From positions 1,178,001-1,242,000 of the forward strand of contig CAWBVI010000002.1 in the NCBI GenBank assembly GCA_963792205.1: a stretch of DNA of 64,000 nt, in the 5' to 3' direction. Each line of letters begins with the position of its first letter. Positions within the stretch are counted from its first letter, which is position 1. The stretch comes from DATDAH01 sp963792205 (GTDB lineage: Bacteria; Actinomycetota; Acidimicrobiia; Acidimicrobiales; DATDAH01). The position numbers and the translations under genes were made by a program. The notes under the pieces were generated by a model. It ran no database searches, had not been told where the DNA came from, and saw nothing but the letters and a program-made list of their open reading frames with translations. Positions 8,272 to 16,705 of this stretch are shown here, piece after piece.

Positions 8272-8702
8272 ACGGCATCATCCGGGCGTCGTGGGTGGGG
8301 ACCGGTGTCCTCGCCGTGGCGGCCGCCCTGGCCGTGGCGTGGCCCGACACCCTGGCCGTGCCGTACGCCGCGGTGTCGATCCTCCTCTTCGTCGCCGGTT
8401 GCACGGCATTCGCCTGGAGCTACGGGATCGCGGTCGGGCGGAGCCGGGAGGAGGAGCTGAGCGTGGCCGGCATCTGGATGCTGTCGGGCTCGACCCCCGC
8501 GCCGGTCCGGCGTCGCCTCCTCGGAGCCTTGGTCGTCCAGGTGGTGATCGTGGTCGCAGCGGCGGCGGTCCAGCCGTACACGGCGGTCGCCTTCGGGGTC
8601 CTGGCCCCGATGTACGGGCTGGGCCTGGCCGGGCTGTGGGCGGCCCGCCACGGCACCTTCCCCGTTCGCGACGATCCCCGAGGTCGGCGGTCGGCAGCCT
8701 GA
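8268..8702 (+). CDS. Small integral membrane protein
   Basis: A 144-aa protein with about four hydrophobic helices: residues 10-25, 30-50, 83-100 and 105-125, with short charged loops between. I recognise no enzymatic motif. The GTG at 8268 overlaps the stop of the PimB'-like gene by 4 bp. By position it may correspond to the small protein between pimB' and the SRPBCC gene in mycobacteria (Rv2186c, recollection; not checked by alignment). Confidence 0.72.
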   Translation: MNGIIRASWVGTGVLAVAAALAVAWPDTLAVPYAAVSILLFVAGCTAFAWSYGIAVGRSREEELSVAGIWMLSGSTPAPVRRRLLGALVVQVVIVVAAAAVQPYTAVAFGVLAPMYGLGLAGLWAARHGTFPVRDDPRGRRSAA

Positions 8703-8756
8703 TCGACCACAATGCGGAGGGGCCCGGCCGGGCCCCGGGAGCGAGGGAGTCAGTCG

Positions 8757-9215
8757 ATGGCGGAACAGGCGTCGGAGCACACCACGATCGCTGCTTCGCC
8801 CGCGCTCTGTTGGGAGGTGGCCACCGACTTCGAGGCCTATCCCCAATGGGCGAAGGACATCAAGGAGGCCGAGGTCGTCCACCGCGACGTCGACGGTCGC
8901 GCCTCGGTCGTCCGGTTCCGCGCCGCGGCGATGGGCCGCAGCACCACCTACCTGCTGGGCTACGACTACGGGGGCGAGCCCCATCGGCTGGCCTGGCGGC
9001 TGCTCGAGGGCGACATCACGCGCAAGCTGGACGGCAGCTACGACTTCCGGCCCGTGGCCGGTGACGACGGGGCGACGGACTGCGACTACGAGCTCACGGT
9101 CGAGCTCGTGGTCCCGCTGCCCGGGTTCGTCAAGCGTCGAGCCGAGGCCCGGATCATGCAGACGGCCCTGCGGGATCTGAAGGCGCGGGTCGAGGCGGTC
9201 GCCGCCTCCGGGTGA
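8757..9215 (+). CDS. SRPBCC (START-like/polyketide-cyclase fold) family protein
   Basis: A 152-aa protein of the helix-grip fold that binds hydrophobic ligands. It opens with the typical pattern of a strand, then SPALCWEVATDFEAYPQWAKD (the W and P of the first helices are highly conserved), then alternating strands and a long C-terminal helix. A good Shine-Dalgarno (GAGGGAG) lies 8 nt before the ATG at 8757; an in-frame ATG at 8712 would add residues unlike the family. It overlaps the ArsA-like gene by 4 bp. Its M. tuberculosis counterpart by position is Rv2185c/TB16.3 (recollection). The ligand is unknown. Confidence 0.85.
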   Translation: MAEQASEHTTIAASPALCWEVATDFEAYPQWAKDIKEAEVVHRDVDGRASVVRFRAAAMGRSTTYLLGYDYGGEPHRLAWRLLEGDITRKLDGSYDFRPVAGDDGATDCDYELTVELVVPLPGFVKRRAEARIMQTALRDLKARVEAVAASG

Positions 9216-10387
9216 GGGTCCTCCTCTTCACCGGCAAGGGCGGGGTCGGCAAGACGACGGTTGCCGCGGCCACGGCCGCGGCGTGCGCGGCCCGAGGTGA
9301 GCGGACCCTGGTGTTCTCGACCGACCCGGCCCACTCGCTCGCCGACTCGCTCGAGGTCCCGGTCGGGTCCGAGGCCACCGAGGTCGCTCGCCACCTGAGC
9401 GCCCAGCAGCTCGATTCCCGCGAGCGGACCGAGGAGGCGTGGGAGGACATCCAGGCCTACCTGGTCGAGGTCTTCGACTGGGCCGGCGTGGAGGGCATCG
9501 AGGCCGAGGAGCTGGCGGTGATCCCCGGCCTGGACGAGTTGTTCGGCCTGGTCGACCTCAAGGCCCACGCCGGCTCGGGCGCCTGGGACACCATCGTGGT
9601 CGACTGCGCGCCGACGGCAGAGACGATCCGCCTCCTGTCCTTGCCGGACGTCCTCAGCTGGTACATGGACCGGATCTTCCCGATGACCCGGAGGGTCAAC
9701 CGGGTGGTCGGCCCCGTCGTGAGCCGGATGACCAAGCTGCCGGTGGCGGGCGACCGCGTCTTCGGCGCCGCCGATCGCTTCTACGCCCGCCTCGACGGCG
9801 TCAAGGAGCTGCTGTCGGACCCGGAGGTGACCTCCGCCCGGCTCGTGGTCAACCCGGAGCGGATGGTCATCGCGGAGGCCCGCCGGACCTACACCTACCT
9901 GGCCCTGTTCGGGTACGCCGTCGATGCCGTGATCGTCAACCGGGTGTTGCCCGCCGCCGTGCGCGACCCGTGGTTCGACCGCTGGAAGGCCGTGCAGGCC
10001 GAGCACCTGGTGTCCATCGAGGAAGGGTTCGCCCCCTTGCCGGTCCTGCGGGCGCACCTGGCGGAGACCGAGGTCGTCGGGTTGCCCGCGCTGGCGGAGC
10101 TGGCGGCGGAGCTCTACGGCGACCGGCCCCCGGCGGCGTCCCTCCACGCCGGCCGTCCTCTCCGCTTCGAGCGCAGCGAGGGGCGCCGGACCGTCGTCCT
10201 CGACCTGCCGTTCGCCGACCGGGCGGACCTCGACGTCGGACGCCGAGGTGCCGAGCTGCTGATCACGGTCGGGCCCTACCGGCGGGTGCTCACCCTTCCG
10301 GACTCGCTCGTCGAGCGCCCGGTGCGCGAGGCGAACCTCCGCGACGGCACACTGACCGTCGTGTTCGGGGAGGATGGCGGAACATGA
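9212..10387 (+). CDS. ArsA/Get3-like ATPase with C-terminal HSP20-like domain
   Basis: A 391-aa P-loop ATPase of the ArsA/Get3 class. The deviant Walker A GKGGVGKTT is at 8-16 and switch I STDPAHSLADSL follows. The last 75 residues form a beta-rich alpha-crystallin-like domain, as in bacterial ArsA relatives. There is one ATPase half and no arsenic genes nearby, so arsenite export is unlikely; family members act as ATP-driven chaperone or targeting factors. It overlaps both neighbours by 4 bp (GTGA, ATGA) and corresponds to mycobacterial Rv2184c by position (recollection). Confidence 0.87.
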   Translation: MRVLLFTGKGGVGKTTVAAATAAACAARGERTLVFSTDPAHSLADSLEVPVGSEATEVARHLSAQQLDSRERTEEAWEDIQAYLVEVFDWAGVEGIEAEELAVIPGLDELFGLVDLKAHAGSGAWDTIVVDCAPTAETIRLLSLPDVLSWYMDRIFPMTRRVNRVVGPVVSRMTKLPVAGDRVFGAADRFYARLDGVKELLSDPEVTSARLVVNPERMVIAEARRTYTYLALFGYAVDAVIVNRVLPAAVRDPWFDRWKAVQAEHLVSIEEGFAPLPVLRAHLAETEVVGLPALAELAAELYGDRPPAASLHAGRPLRFERSEGRRTVVLDLPFADRADLDVGRRGAELLITVGPYRRVLTLPDSLVERPVREANLRDGTLTVVFGEDGGT

Positions 10388-10608
10388 CCGACGACCGCCG
10401 GGGTGAGGCGCTGACCCACCTGCAGAACGCCGCCCGGGAGATGATCGCGGCCGCCCGGGCGTTCCTGGACGTGGCCGAGGAGCTCGTCGACGACCCCGAC
10501 GCCGGTGAAGCGCTCCTCCACTCGCTCGGCGACGCCGCCCGGCGGGTGGTGCCCAAGAGCGGTCCGCCGCCTGACGACGGGGGTGTGGAGCACATCACGG
10601 TCGACTGA
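10384..10608 (+). CDS. Small acidic helical protein, conserved by position
   Basis: A 74-aa acidic protein predicted to be mostly helical (LTHLQNAAREMIAAARAFLDVAEELV) with a Pro/Gly-rich tail. No motif is recognisable. The ATG at 10384 overlaps the ATPase stop (ATGA), and GGAGG lies about 10 nt upstream, so it is translated with the ATPase. A small gene also follows this ATPase in mycobacteria (Rv2183c, recollection), suggesting a partner protein. Confidence 0.72.
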   Translation: MTDDRRGEALTHLQNAAREMIAAARAFLDVAEELVDDPDAGEALLHSLGDAARRVVPKSGPPPDDGGVEHITVD

Positions 10609-10660
10609 CCGCAACACCTCGTTCCGGTTGATCTTGGCGCGGCTCCGCCGATGGAGAAGC

Positions 10661-12721
10661 GTGAGGCTCGTCCAGTTGGCGGGGCCGTCCGGTGGGCCGC
10701 CCCTGTCCTTCCATCCTGCGATCACCGTGGTCGGTGGGCTCGACGACGCCTGCCGGGCGCGCCTGCTCGATGCCCTCCGCGCCCTGCCGGTGGGCGGCGA
10801 CCCGGGTTGGGAGGGCTTGATCGAGGCCCACGGCGTGGTCCTCGACCTCGATCAGGAGAGCCTGCGCCTGCTCGGTCTCCAGCACGAGGTCGACGTGGTC
10901 GTCGGGCCCGGCGACCTCCCGGGTGAGGCCGACGAGATCGACCGCGAGCAGCCGGCCCGTCCTGCCGTGATCAACGGTCCGGAGCAGAAGGTCGAAGGGC
11001 TGCGGCTGAGCCACGACATCCTCGCCCACGGTGTCGCCGCGCTGAAGCGCACCCGGATCGAGTTCGAAGAGGCCCGGCTCCAGGCCGTGGAGGCGCTCGA
11101 GGAGGCCCGGGCGGACCTCGATCCGTTCGCCACCACCGCCTTCGAGCAGGCGGCCGGGCAGCTTCGGCGGACCGAGGCCGATGCCGCCGCGCCGTCACCC
11201 GATCAGCCCACCGTCGAGTCGTTGGCGGCGCTCGAGGTCGAGCGCGAGCGGCTCGCGGCCGAGCTCGAGGAGCTCGAGGACGTCGACATCGGTCCCGTGC
11301 TCGACGCCCTCCACCGGACCGAGCGGGTCGAGCCGACGCCCGAGGGCCGCGACGTGGCCGCGGTCCGGCTGCTGGCCGAGGAGCTCGCCGCGGCCGAACG
11401 GGCCGTGGCCGAGCTCGACGACCGCCGCCGGGAAGAGGGTCGGGACCCGGCTGACCTGCTCCGACGGATCGAGCAGGCCCGCATCCAGCTCGAGCGTCTG
11501 GAGGCCGCTGCGGCCCCGCGGAAGATCGATCCCGCCGACGTGGCCGAGCTCGAGCGGGTGCACGACACGGTGCTCGACGCCGACTCGAAGGTCAGCTCCA
11601 GCCGGGTCGGCGGCCGGGCTGCCCGCCAGCGCCTCGACGAGGTCGTGGCCGTGGAGCAGGCGATCCTCGATCGGATGGGGTTCCCGACCTACAGCTCGTT
11701 CGCTCTGGCGCAGTCGGCTCCGGGACCGGACCCCGAGACCCGCGTCGAGCTCGAGGCGACCCGCACGGAGCTCGCGGACTGCGAAGCCGCCTACCGGGCC
11801 GCGATGGCGGCGAACGAGAGCGACGCCGAGCGGATCGACCTCGTCCGGCGCCGCGACGGCCTGCGCCACGACGCCGCCACGGTCGTCGACGGAGCTCCGG
11901 AGAACCTGGTGGGCGCCCTGCGCGGGCTGTCCGACGTTCTGGCCTCTGACGACCTGCGGGCCAGCGCGGTGGGTGATCTCCGCACCACCCTGGCCGAACG
12001 GGGTGTGGACTTCGGTGACCTCGACCTGACCGACGACGAGGTGGTCGAGGTGGCCCGGGTCTGGCTGGGTGACGTGGCCGCGCTGGTGGAGGAGCGGGCG
12101 GTGCTGGAGCGCGAGCTCGACACCGTGGAGGCCCACCTGATCGTCGTGGCGTCGGCGCTCGACGGCGAGGGCTCGCCGGCGAAGGCCCGGGCCCGCGCGC
12201 AGGGCGAGGTGGAAGCGGCCGAAGCTCGCCTGGCCCGCCATCGCCAGGCCAGCGATCGCGTGGCGGAGCTGTGTGGCCTGCTCGAGGAGATCGAGGCGAA
12301 GTTGGCCGACCTCGGAGAGAACATCGCGGCGCAGGAGTCCCTGGTGTCCGCAGCCGGTGTCGGCCTGGCCACCACCGAAGCCCAGCTGACGAGCCCGAGC
12401 GCCGAACCCGAGGAGGAGGTCACGCTCCCGGCGGTGGACGAGCTCTTCGGGCTGCCGGAAGGCGTCGACGACACGGAGTGGTACCTGCTCACCCGCCTGG
12501 CCGGCCTCCGGGCGCTGTCCTACGCCGGCTCGGTCCCGTTGGTGCTCGACGGGGCCCTGGCCGAGGTCGAGCGAGAGGTGGCTCACCGGGTGCTCGACAA
12601 GGTCCAGCAGATGACCGACGTCGTCCAGGTGGTCTACCTGGGCGACGACGACGCCGTGGTCGAGTGGGCGGCCCTCCGCGGGCCGGAGGCCTCGGTCATC
12701 AGCGTCGCCGAGATGGTCTGA
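10661..12721 (+). CDS. SMC/RecF-like coiled-coil protein with degenerate ATPase motifs
   Basis: A 686-aa protein laid out like an SMC/Rad50-type ATPase but lacking the catalytic residues. The N-terminus (LVQLAGPSGGPPLSFHPAIT) has the lobe that precedes Walker A, but where GxxGxGKS is expected it reads GGLDDACRAR (25-34), with no Lys-Ser/Thr. Residues about 110-320 and 400-590 are coiled coils with a short non-coiled part (near MGFPTYSSF) between. The C-terminus mimics Walker B (VPLVLDGALAEVE, D630) and the following switch strand (QVVYLGDDD). It may bind DNA or a partner without hydrolysing ATP. The GTG at 10661 is preferred because the N-terminal strand starts there. Function unknown. Confidence 0.75.
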   Translation: MRLVQLAGPSGGPPLSFHPAITVVGGLDDACRARLLDALRALPVGGDPGWEGLIEAHGVVLDLDQESLRLLGLQHEVDVVVGPGDLPGEADEIDREQPARPAVINGPEQKVEGLRLSHDILAHGVAALKRTRIEFEEARLQAVEALEEARADLDPFATTAFEQAAGQLRRTEADAAAPSPDQPTVESLAALEVERERLAAELEELEDVDIGPVLDALHRTERVEPTPEGRDVAAVRLLAEELAAAERAVAELDDRRREEGRDPADLLRRIEQARIQLERLEAAAAPRKIDPADVAELERVHDTVLDADSKVSSSRVGGRAARQRLDEVVAVEQAILDRMGFPTYSSFALAQSAPGPDPETRVELEATRTELADCEAAYRAAMAANESDAERIDLVRRRDGLRHDAATVVDGAPENLVGALRGLSDVLASDDLRASAVGDLRTTLAERGVDFGDLDLTDDEVVEVARVWLGDVAALVEERAVLERELDTVEAHLIVVASALDGEGSPAKARARAQGEVEAAEARLARHRQASDRVAELCGLLEEIEAKLADLGENIAAQESLVSAAGVGLATTEAQLTSPSAEPEEEVTLPAVDELFGLPEGVDDTEWYLLTRLAGLRALSYAGSVPLVLDGALAEVEREVAHRVLDKVQQMTDVVQVVYLGDDDAVVEWAALRGPEASVISVAEMV

Positions 12722-12766
12722 ACCCTCCCCGTTCCCTCATCGGGCCGCAGGTCCTAACGTGGGTGG

Positions 12767-13885
12767 ATGACGCCCCTGGACGACACCCGGATCCGCGAGC
12801 TGGCTGCCTTCCGTCCGGTGCAGGGACCGGTCACCAGCTGCTACCTCGACGTCGACGGTCGTCGTTTCCCTCGCCGAGCGGGCTACGAGGCCCAGTTGGA
12901 GCGCCTGCTGCGCCACGCCCGGGCCCGGGCGAACGGTGACGCCCGCCACGTTGCCCCCGACCTCGCCGCCATCGAGCGCCACGTGAAGTCCGGGGTCGAT
13001 CGGTCGACGGTCCGCGGCGTGGCCATGTTCTCCTGCGTCGCCGACGGCTTCTGGACCGATCTGGCCCTCCCGGTGCCCGTCCGCGACCAACTGGTCGTGG
13101 GCCACTCCCCAGCCGTCGGCCAGCTGGAGGCCGTGCTGCACCACTACGAGCCCATCGGCGTCCTGCTGGTGGACCGGCAGCAGGCCCGGGTGCTGGTGTT
13201 CGCGCTGGGCGAGCTGACCGAGCACACCGAGCTGGTCGACGAGCTGCTCCGCGACGTCGACGACCGCGACGAGAAGGCCCGTGGTGACACGCAGTCACGG
13301 CTCGACGACCACGACCGGCGCCACCTCCGGCGGGCCGCCGACGCCGCCTTCGCGGTGTACCAGCGCCACCCCTTCGCCCACCTCCTGCTGGGCGCTCCTG
13401 CGGCCCAGGCCGGGACGATCGAGGACCTCCTCCATCCGTACCTTCGCGAGCGGCTGCGCGACCGCGTCGCCTTGGGGATCGGCTCGGCGGTCGAGGCCAT
13501 CCGGGAGGCGGCGATGGCCGCCGAGCTGGGCCTGGAGCGGCGCCGTGAGCAGGGTCTGCTCGACGAGCTGCGGGGTCGACTGGGCCGGGACGACCGGGCG
13601 GCGGCCGGGCTCGGGCCGGTGCTCGAGGCGCTCGCCGATCGCCGGGTCGAGCGACTCCTGGTGTCCGGCGGCTACCGGGAGGAGGGCTGGATCTGCCGCG
13701 GGTGTGCCACCCTCGCCGCTCGCGGGCCGAGTTGTCCCCGGTGCGGGGCGCCGATGGAGCGGGAGGACGATGTCGTGGCCGCCGCCATCGACGCCGCCCT
13801 GACGGCCTCCTGCCGCGTCGACGTGTGCGACGGATCGGCCGACCTCGATGTCCTCGGCCGCATCGGCGCGTTGCTGCGCTACTGA
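12767..13885 (+). CDS. Bacterial eRF1-like (baeRF/Vms1-like) protein with zinc ribbon
   Basis: A 372-aa protein resembling the bacterial archaeo-eukaryotic release-factor family, which is related to eRF1, Pelota and Vms1. After an N-terminal domain, a loop reads GDTQSRLDDH at 173-182, where relatives have GGxSQ-like peptidyl-tRNA-hydrolysing sequences; Q177 is kept but the double Gly is not. A domain with a zinc ribbon follows (C310, C313, C323, C326; CRGC...CPRC). This suggests action on ribosomes or peptidyl-tRNA, perhaps in rescue. TAACGT ends 6 nt before the ATG at 12767, a leaderless start. Family assignment is by eye and moderately sure. Confidence 0.7.
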   Translation: MTPLDDTRIRELAAFRPVQGPVTSCYLDVDGRRFPRRAGYEAQLERLLRHARARANGDARHVAPDLAAIERHVKSGVDRSTVRGVAMFSCVADGFWTDLALPVPVRDQLVVGHSPAVGQLEAVLHHYEPIGVLLVDRQQARVLVFALGELTEHTELVDELLRDVDDRDEKARGDTQSRLDDHDRRHLRRAADAAFAVYQRHPFAHLLLGAPAAQAGTIEDLLHPYLRERLRDRVALGIGSAVEAIREAAMAAELGLERRREQGLLDELRGRLGRDDRAAAGLGPVLEALADRRVERLLVSGGYREEGWICRGCATLAARGPSCPRCGAPMEREDDVVAAAIDAALTASCRVDVCDGSADLDVLGRIGALLRY

Positions 13886-13898
13886 GCGGAGGCACGTC

Positions 13899-14855
13899 AT
13901 GGCCGCCCCCGTGACGATCGGGGCCGATGTCGGCGGGACCAAGCTGCTCGTCGTGGCGGTCGACCACGCCAGCGGGGTCGCGCTGGGCACGCTCCGGCGT
14001 CCCACACCCCGGGGGCCGGAGGCGCTGCTCGACGGCACGGCCGCGGCGGTCGACGCGCTCGCCGCCGACCTCGGCCTGGACGCCGACGTCCCGGTGGGCG
14101 TGGGCATCGCCGGTCTGGTCGACCACCGCGGGGTGCTGCGTCAAGGTCCGAACCAGCCGGGGATCACCGAGCTCGACGTGCTGGGCGGTCTCCGTACCCG
14201 TCTCCGACGCCCGGTCGTGGTGGACAACGACGCCCATTGCGCCGTCCGGGCGGAGCTGGACTCCGGTGCGGCGAGCGGGGCTGCGGACGTGGTCCTCGTG
14301 ACCCTCGGGACCGGCATCGGTGCCGCGCTGGTCGTCGGGGGCCAGGTCGTGCGCGGGGCCAACGGCATGGCGGGGGAGCCCGGGCACACGGTGGTGGACC
14401 CCTCCGGCCCGCCGTGCCCGTGCGGCCGGCGGGGCTGTTGGGAGCGCTATGCCTCCGGCGCCGGGCTGGCGCGCATGGCCCGGGACGCGGCCGAGGCCGG
14501 CCGGCTGGACGGCGTGCTGGAGCGGGTCGGCGGTGATCCGGGGGTCATCCGGGGCGAGGACGTCGTGGCGTCGGCGCGAGACGGCGATGAAGGTGCGCTC
14601 GCCGTGCTGGGGGACCTCGCGTGGTGGACCGCGCTCGGGGTGGCGAACCTGGTCGCCGTCCTCGATCCGGAGCGGGTGGTGCTCGGCGGTGGCTTGATCG
14701 ACGACGCCGACCTCTGGCTGGAGGAGGTGCGACGGCTGGTGCCCCGGCTGCTCGTGGCCTCGAGCCATCGGACCCTGCCCCAGATCGAGCCCGCGGCGCA
14801 CGGGGCGGCGGCGGCCGCCCGCGGGGCGGCGCTCCTCGCTCGCGACGGCACCTGA
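13899..14855 (+). CDS. ROK-family sugar kinase (glucokinase-like)
   Basis: A 318-aa kinase that phosphorylates a hexose, most likely glucose, with ATP. It shows the N-terminal phosphate loop ADVGGTK and the ROK zinc motif CPCGRRGC (C173, C175, C180) followed by WERYASG. GGAGG sits 10 nt before the ATG at 13899, so translation relies on a Shine-Dalgarno and the gene is probably cotranscribed with the eRF1-like gene 13 nt upstream. Glucokinase, N-acetylglucosamine kinase or mannokinase cannot be told apart by sequence alone. Confidence 0.9.
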   Translation: MAAPVTIGADVGGTKLLVVAVDHASGVALGTLRRPTPRGPEALLDGTAAAVDALAADLGLDADVPVGVGIAGLVDHRGVLRQGPNQPGITELDVLGGLRTRLRRPVVVDNDAHCAVRAELDSGAASGAADVVLVTLGTGIGAALVVGGQVVRGANGMAGEPGHTVVDPSGPPCPCGRRGCWERYASGAGLARMARDAAEAGRLDGVLERVGGDPGVIRGEDVVASARDGDEGALAVLGDLAWWTALGVANLVAVLDPERVVLGGGLIDDADLWLEEVRRLVPRLLVASSHRTLPQIEPAAHGAAAAARGAALLARDGT

Positions 14856-14899
14856 ACCCGTCCTGAGGGCGGGTCGGCGCGCCGCTACCCTCGGTGTAG

Positions 14900-16075
14900 A
14901 TGGACTTCCGCCGGATCACGTCGCTGCCGCCGTACGTGTTCACGATCATCGACGGCCTGAAGGTCGAGTTGCGGCGGGACGGTGTCGACGTCGTCGACCT
15001 CGGCTTCGGGAACCCCGACCTGCCGTCGCCCGACGTGGCCGTGGCCAAGCTGGCCGAGGCGGCGAAGAACCCGCGCAACCACCGGTACTCGTCGAGCCGG
15101 GGGCTGCCCAAGCTCCGCCAGGCGGTCGCCGCGCTGTACGAGCGACGCTTCGGTGTCTCGTTGGACCCCGATCTGGAGATCATCAACACGATCGGCGCCA
15201 AGGAGGGGTACTCCCACCTCATGTGGGTGCTGCTCGACAAGGGCGACGCCGCCCTGGTGCCCTCCCCCTCGTACCCGATCCACATCTGGGGCCCGCTCTT
15301 CGCCGGCGCCGACGTCCGCGAGGTGCCCCTCGGCACCGACACCGACTTCTTCGCCGCGGTCGAGGAGGCCTACGCCTACTCCTGGCCCAAGCCCCGGGTG
15401 ATCGTGCTGTCCTTCCCGCACAACCCGACCACGACCTGCGTCGACCTCGAGTTCATGCAGCGGATCGTGGCCTTCGCCCAGGAGCGGGGCGTGCTGTTGG
15501 TGCACGACTTCGCCTACGCCGAGCTGGGCTTCGACGGTTACGTCCCGCCGTCGATCCTCGAAGTCGACGGGGCCAAGGAGGTGGCGGTCGAGCTCTACTC
15601 GATGACCAAGGCCTTCTCGATGGCCGGGTGGCGGTCGGCCTTCCTCGTCGGCAACACCGAGGTCGTCCAGGCGCTGGCCAAGCTGAAGTCCTACCTGGAC
15701 TACGGCGCCTTCCAGCCCATCCAGATCGCCACGACGGTCACCCTCAACGAGGATCCGGAGCACCCGAAGCTCGTGAACGAGATCTACCAGTCCCGCCGGG
15801 ACGCCCTGTGTGACGGCCTGGAGCGGATCGGCTGGGACATCCCGAGGCCGAAGGGCACCATGTTCGCCTGGGCCCCGATCCCGGAGCCCTACGCCGGGCT
15901 GGGCTCGATCGAGTTCGCGTCCAAGCTGGTGAAGGAGGCCCACGTCGCGGTGTCCCCCGGGGTGGGCTTCGGTCCCGGCGGGGACGGCTTCGTGCGCTTC
16001 GCCCTCATCGAGAACGAGCACCGCATCGGCCAGGCCGTGCGCCAGCTGCGGGGCACCCTGACCGAGCTGGGCTGA
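14900..16075 (+). CDS. PLP-dependent aminotransferase, AlaC-type
   Basis: Class I/II aminotransferase of 391 aa. It matches E. coli AlaC (glutamate-pyruvate transaminase) in several blocks: LPPYVF near the start, GFGNPDLP, the YSSSRG turn, TIGAKEG and PSPSYPIHI. The PLP-binding lysine is K237 in SMTKAFSMAGWR. AlaC makes alanine from pyruvate and glutamate; LL-DAP aminotransferases and methionine aminotransferases share this fold, so substrate is inferred. TACCCT ends 8 nt before the ATG at 14900, fitting a leaderless transcript. Confidence 0.87.
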   Translation: MDFRRITSLPPYVFTIIDGLKVELRRDGVDVVDLGFGNPDLPSPDVAVAKLAEAAKNPRNHRYSSSRGLPKLRQAVAALYERRFGVSLDPDLEIINTIGAKEGYSHLMWVLLDKGDAALVPSPSYPIHIWGPLFAGADVREVPLGTDTDFFAAVEEAYAYSWPKPRVIVLSFPHNPTTTCVDLEFMQRIVAFAQERGVLLVHDFAYAELGFDGYVPPSILEVDGAKEVAVELYSMTKAFSMAGWRSAFLVGNTEVVQALAKLKSYLDYGAFQPIQIATTVTLNEDPEHPKLVNEIYQSRRDALCDGLERIGWDIPRPKGTMFAWAPIPEPYAGLGSIEFASKLVKEAHVAVSPGVGFGPGGDGFVRFALIENEHRIGQAVRQLRGTLTELG

Positions 16076-16088
16076 GCCGGCGGGCGCC

Positions 16089-16676
16089 TCAGTCGGCGGC
16101 CAGGCCACCGAGGCAGAAGGCGACGACGGCGTCGGCCACCTCCGCGGTGGGCTCGGCCCGCTCGTGGACGAAGGTGCGGGCCAGCTTGCCGGTGACCCCC
16201 AGCACGGCGAGGGCCAGCACCTCGGGGTCCCGGTCGGGGATGCGTCCCTCGACGATGGCGTCCTTCACGTGGCGGACGGCGTCGGCCACGGCGATCTCCT
16301 CGCCGCGCCGGAGGGCCTCGGCGAAGCGGCCCTCGGTCTCGGCGAACTGGACGAGCTTGATCAGGTCGCGGTGCTCGGCCGACCACGCGAGCGAGGCCCG
16401 GATGCCGAGCTCGATGCGGCGCAGGGGGTCGACCTCGTCGGCGATGGCCGCCTGCTGGCGGCGGCGCAGGTCGGTCTGGGCGTCGCGGAGGATCTGCCGC
16501 AGCAGCTCCTCCTTGGAGTCGAAGTACCAGTAGAAGACGCCCTTGCCCACGCCGAGCCCCTCCACGATCTCGGCCACCGAGGTGGTGTGGTACCCGCGCT
16601 CGGCGAAGCGCTCGATGGCAAAGGCCATGAGCTGCTCCCGGCGCTGCTCGCCCCGTGGGGTCAGTCGGCGGGCCAC
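16089..16676 (-). CDS. TetR-family transcriptional regulator
   Basis: A 195-aa repressor-type protein. Residues about 5-55 are the TetR helix-turn-helix (RREQLMAFAIERFAERGYHTTSVAEIVEGLGVGKG in overlapping parts: AIERFAERGYHTTSVAEI, GLGVGKGVFYWYFDSKEELL); the rest is an all-helical ligand/dimer domain. The effector is unknown; FYWYFDSKEELL is typical of regulators of lipid or efflux genes. The GTG at 16676 has TACGGT ending 6 nt upstream, and a 16-bp palindrome sits just above it, implying self-repression. It lies downstream of glpK on the same strand but probably has its own promoter inside the glpK end. Confidence 0.88.
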   Translation of the reverse strand: MARRLTPRGEQRREQLMAFAIERFAERGYHTTSVAEIVEGLGVGKGVFYWYFDSKEELLRQILRDAQTDLRRRQQAAIADEVDPLRRIELGIRASLAWSAEHRDLIKLVQFAETEGRFAEALRRGEEIAVADAVRHVKDAIVEGRIPDRDPEVLALAVLGVTGKLARTFVHERAEPTAEVADAVVAFCLGGLAAD

Positions 16677-16689
16677 ACCGCGACCGTAC

Positions 16690-16705
16690 TTGACCGTGCG
16701 GTCAA
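16690..16705. promoter_or_regulatory. Palindromic operator TTGACCG-N2-CGGTCAA
   Basis: Perfect 7-bp inverted repeat TTGACCGTGCGGTCAA. It starts one base upstream of the -10 hexamer (16688-16683, minus strand) of the TetR gene and overlaps the last codons of glpK. Place and symmetry fit the binding site of the TetR protein itself. Confidence 0.7.

Noticed and set aside
9212..10387. Arsenite-pump ATPase
   Set aside because: The motif is ArsA/Get3-like, but there is only one ATPase half and no arsB, arsR or arsD nearby.
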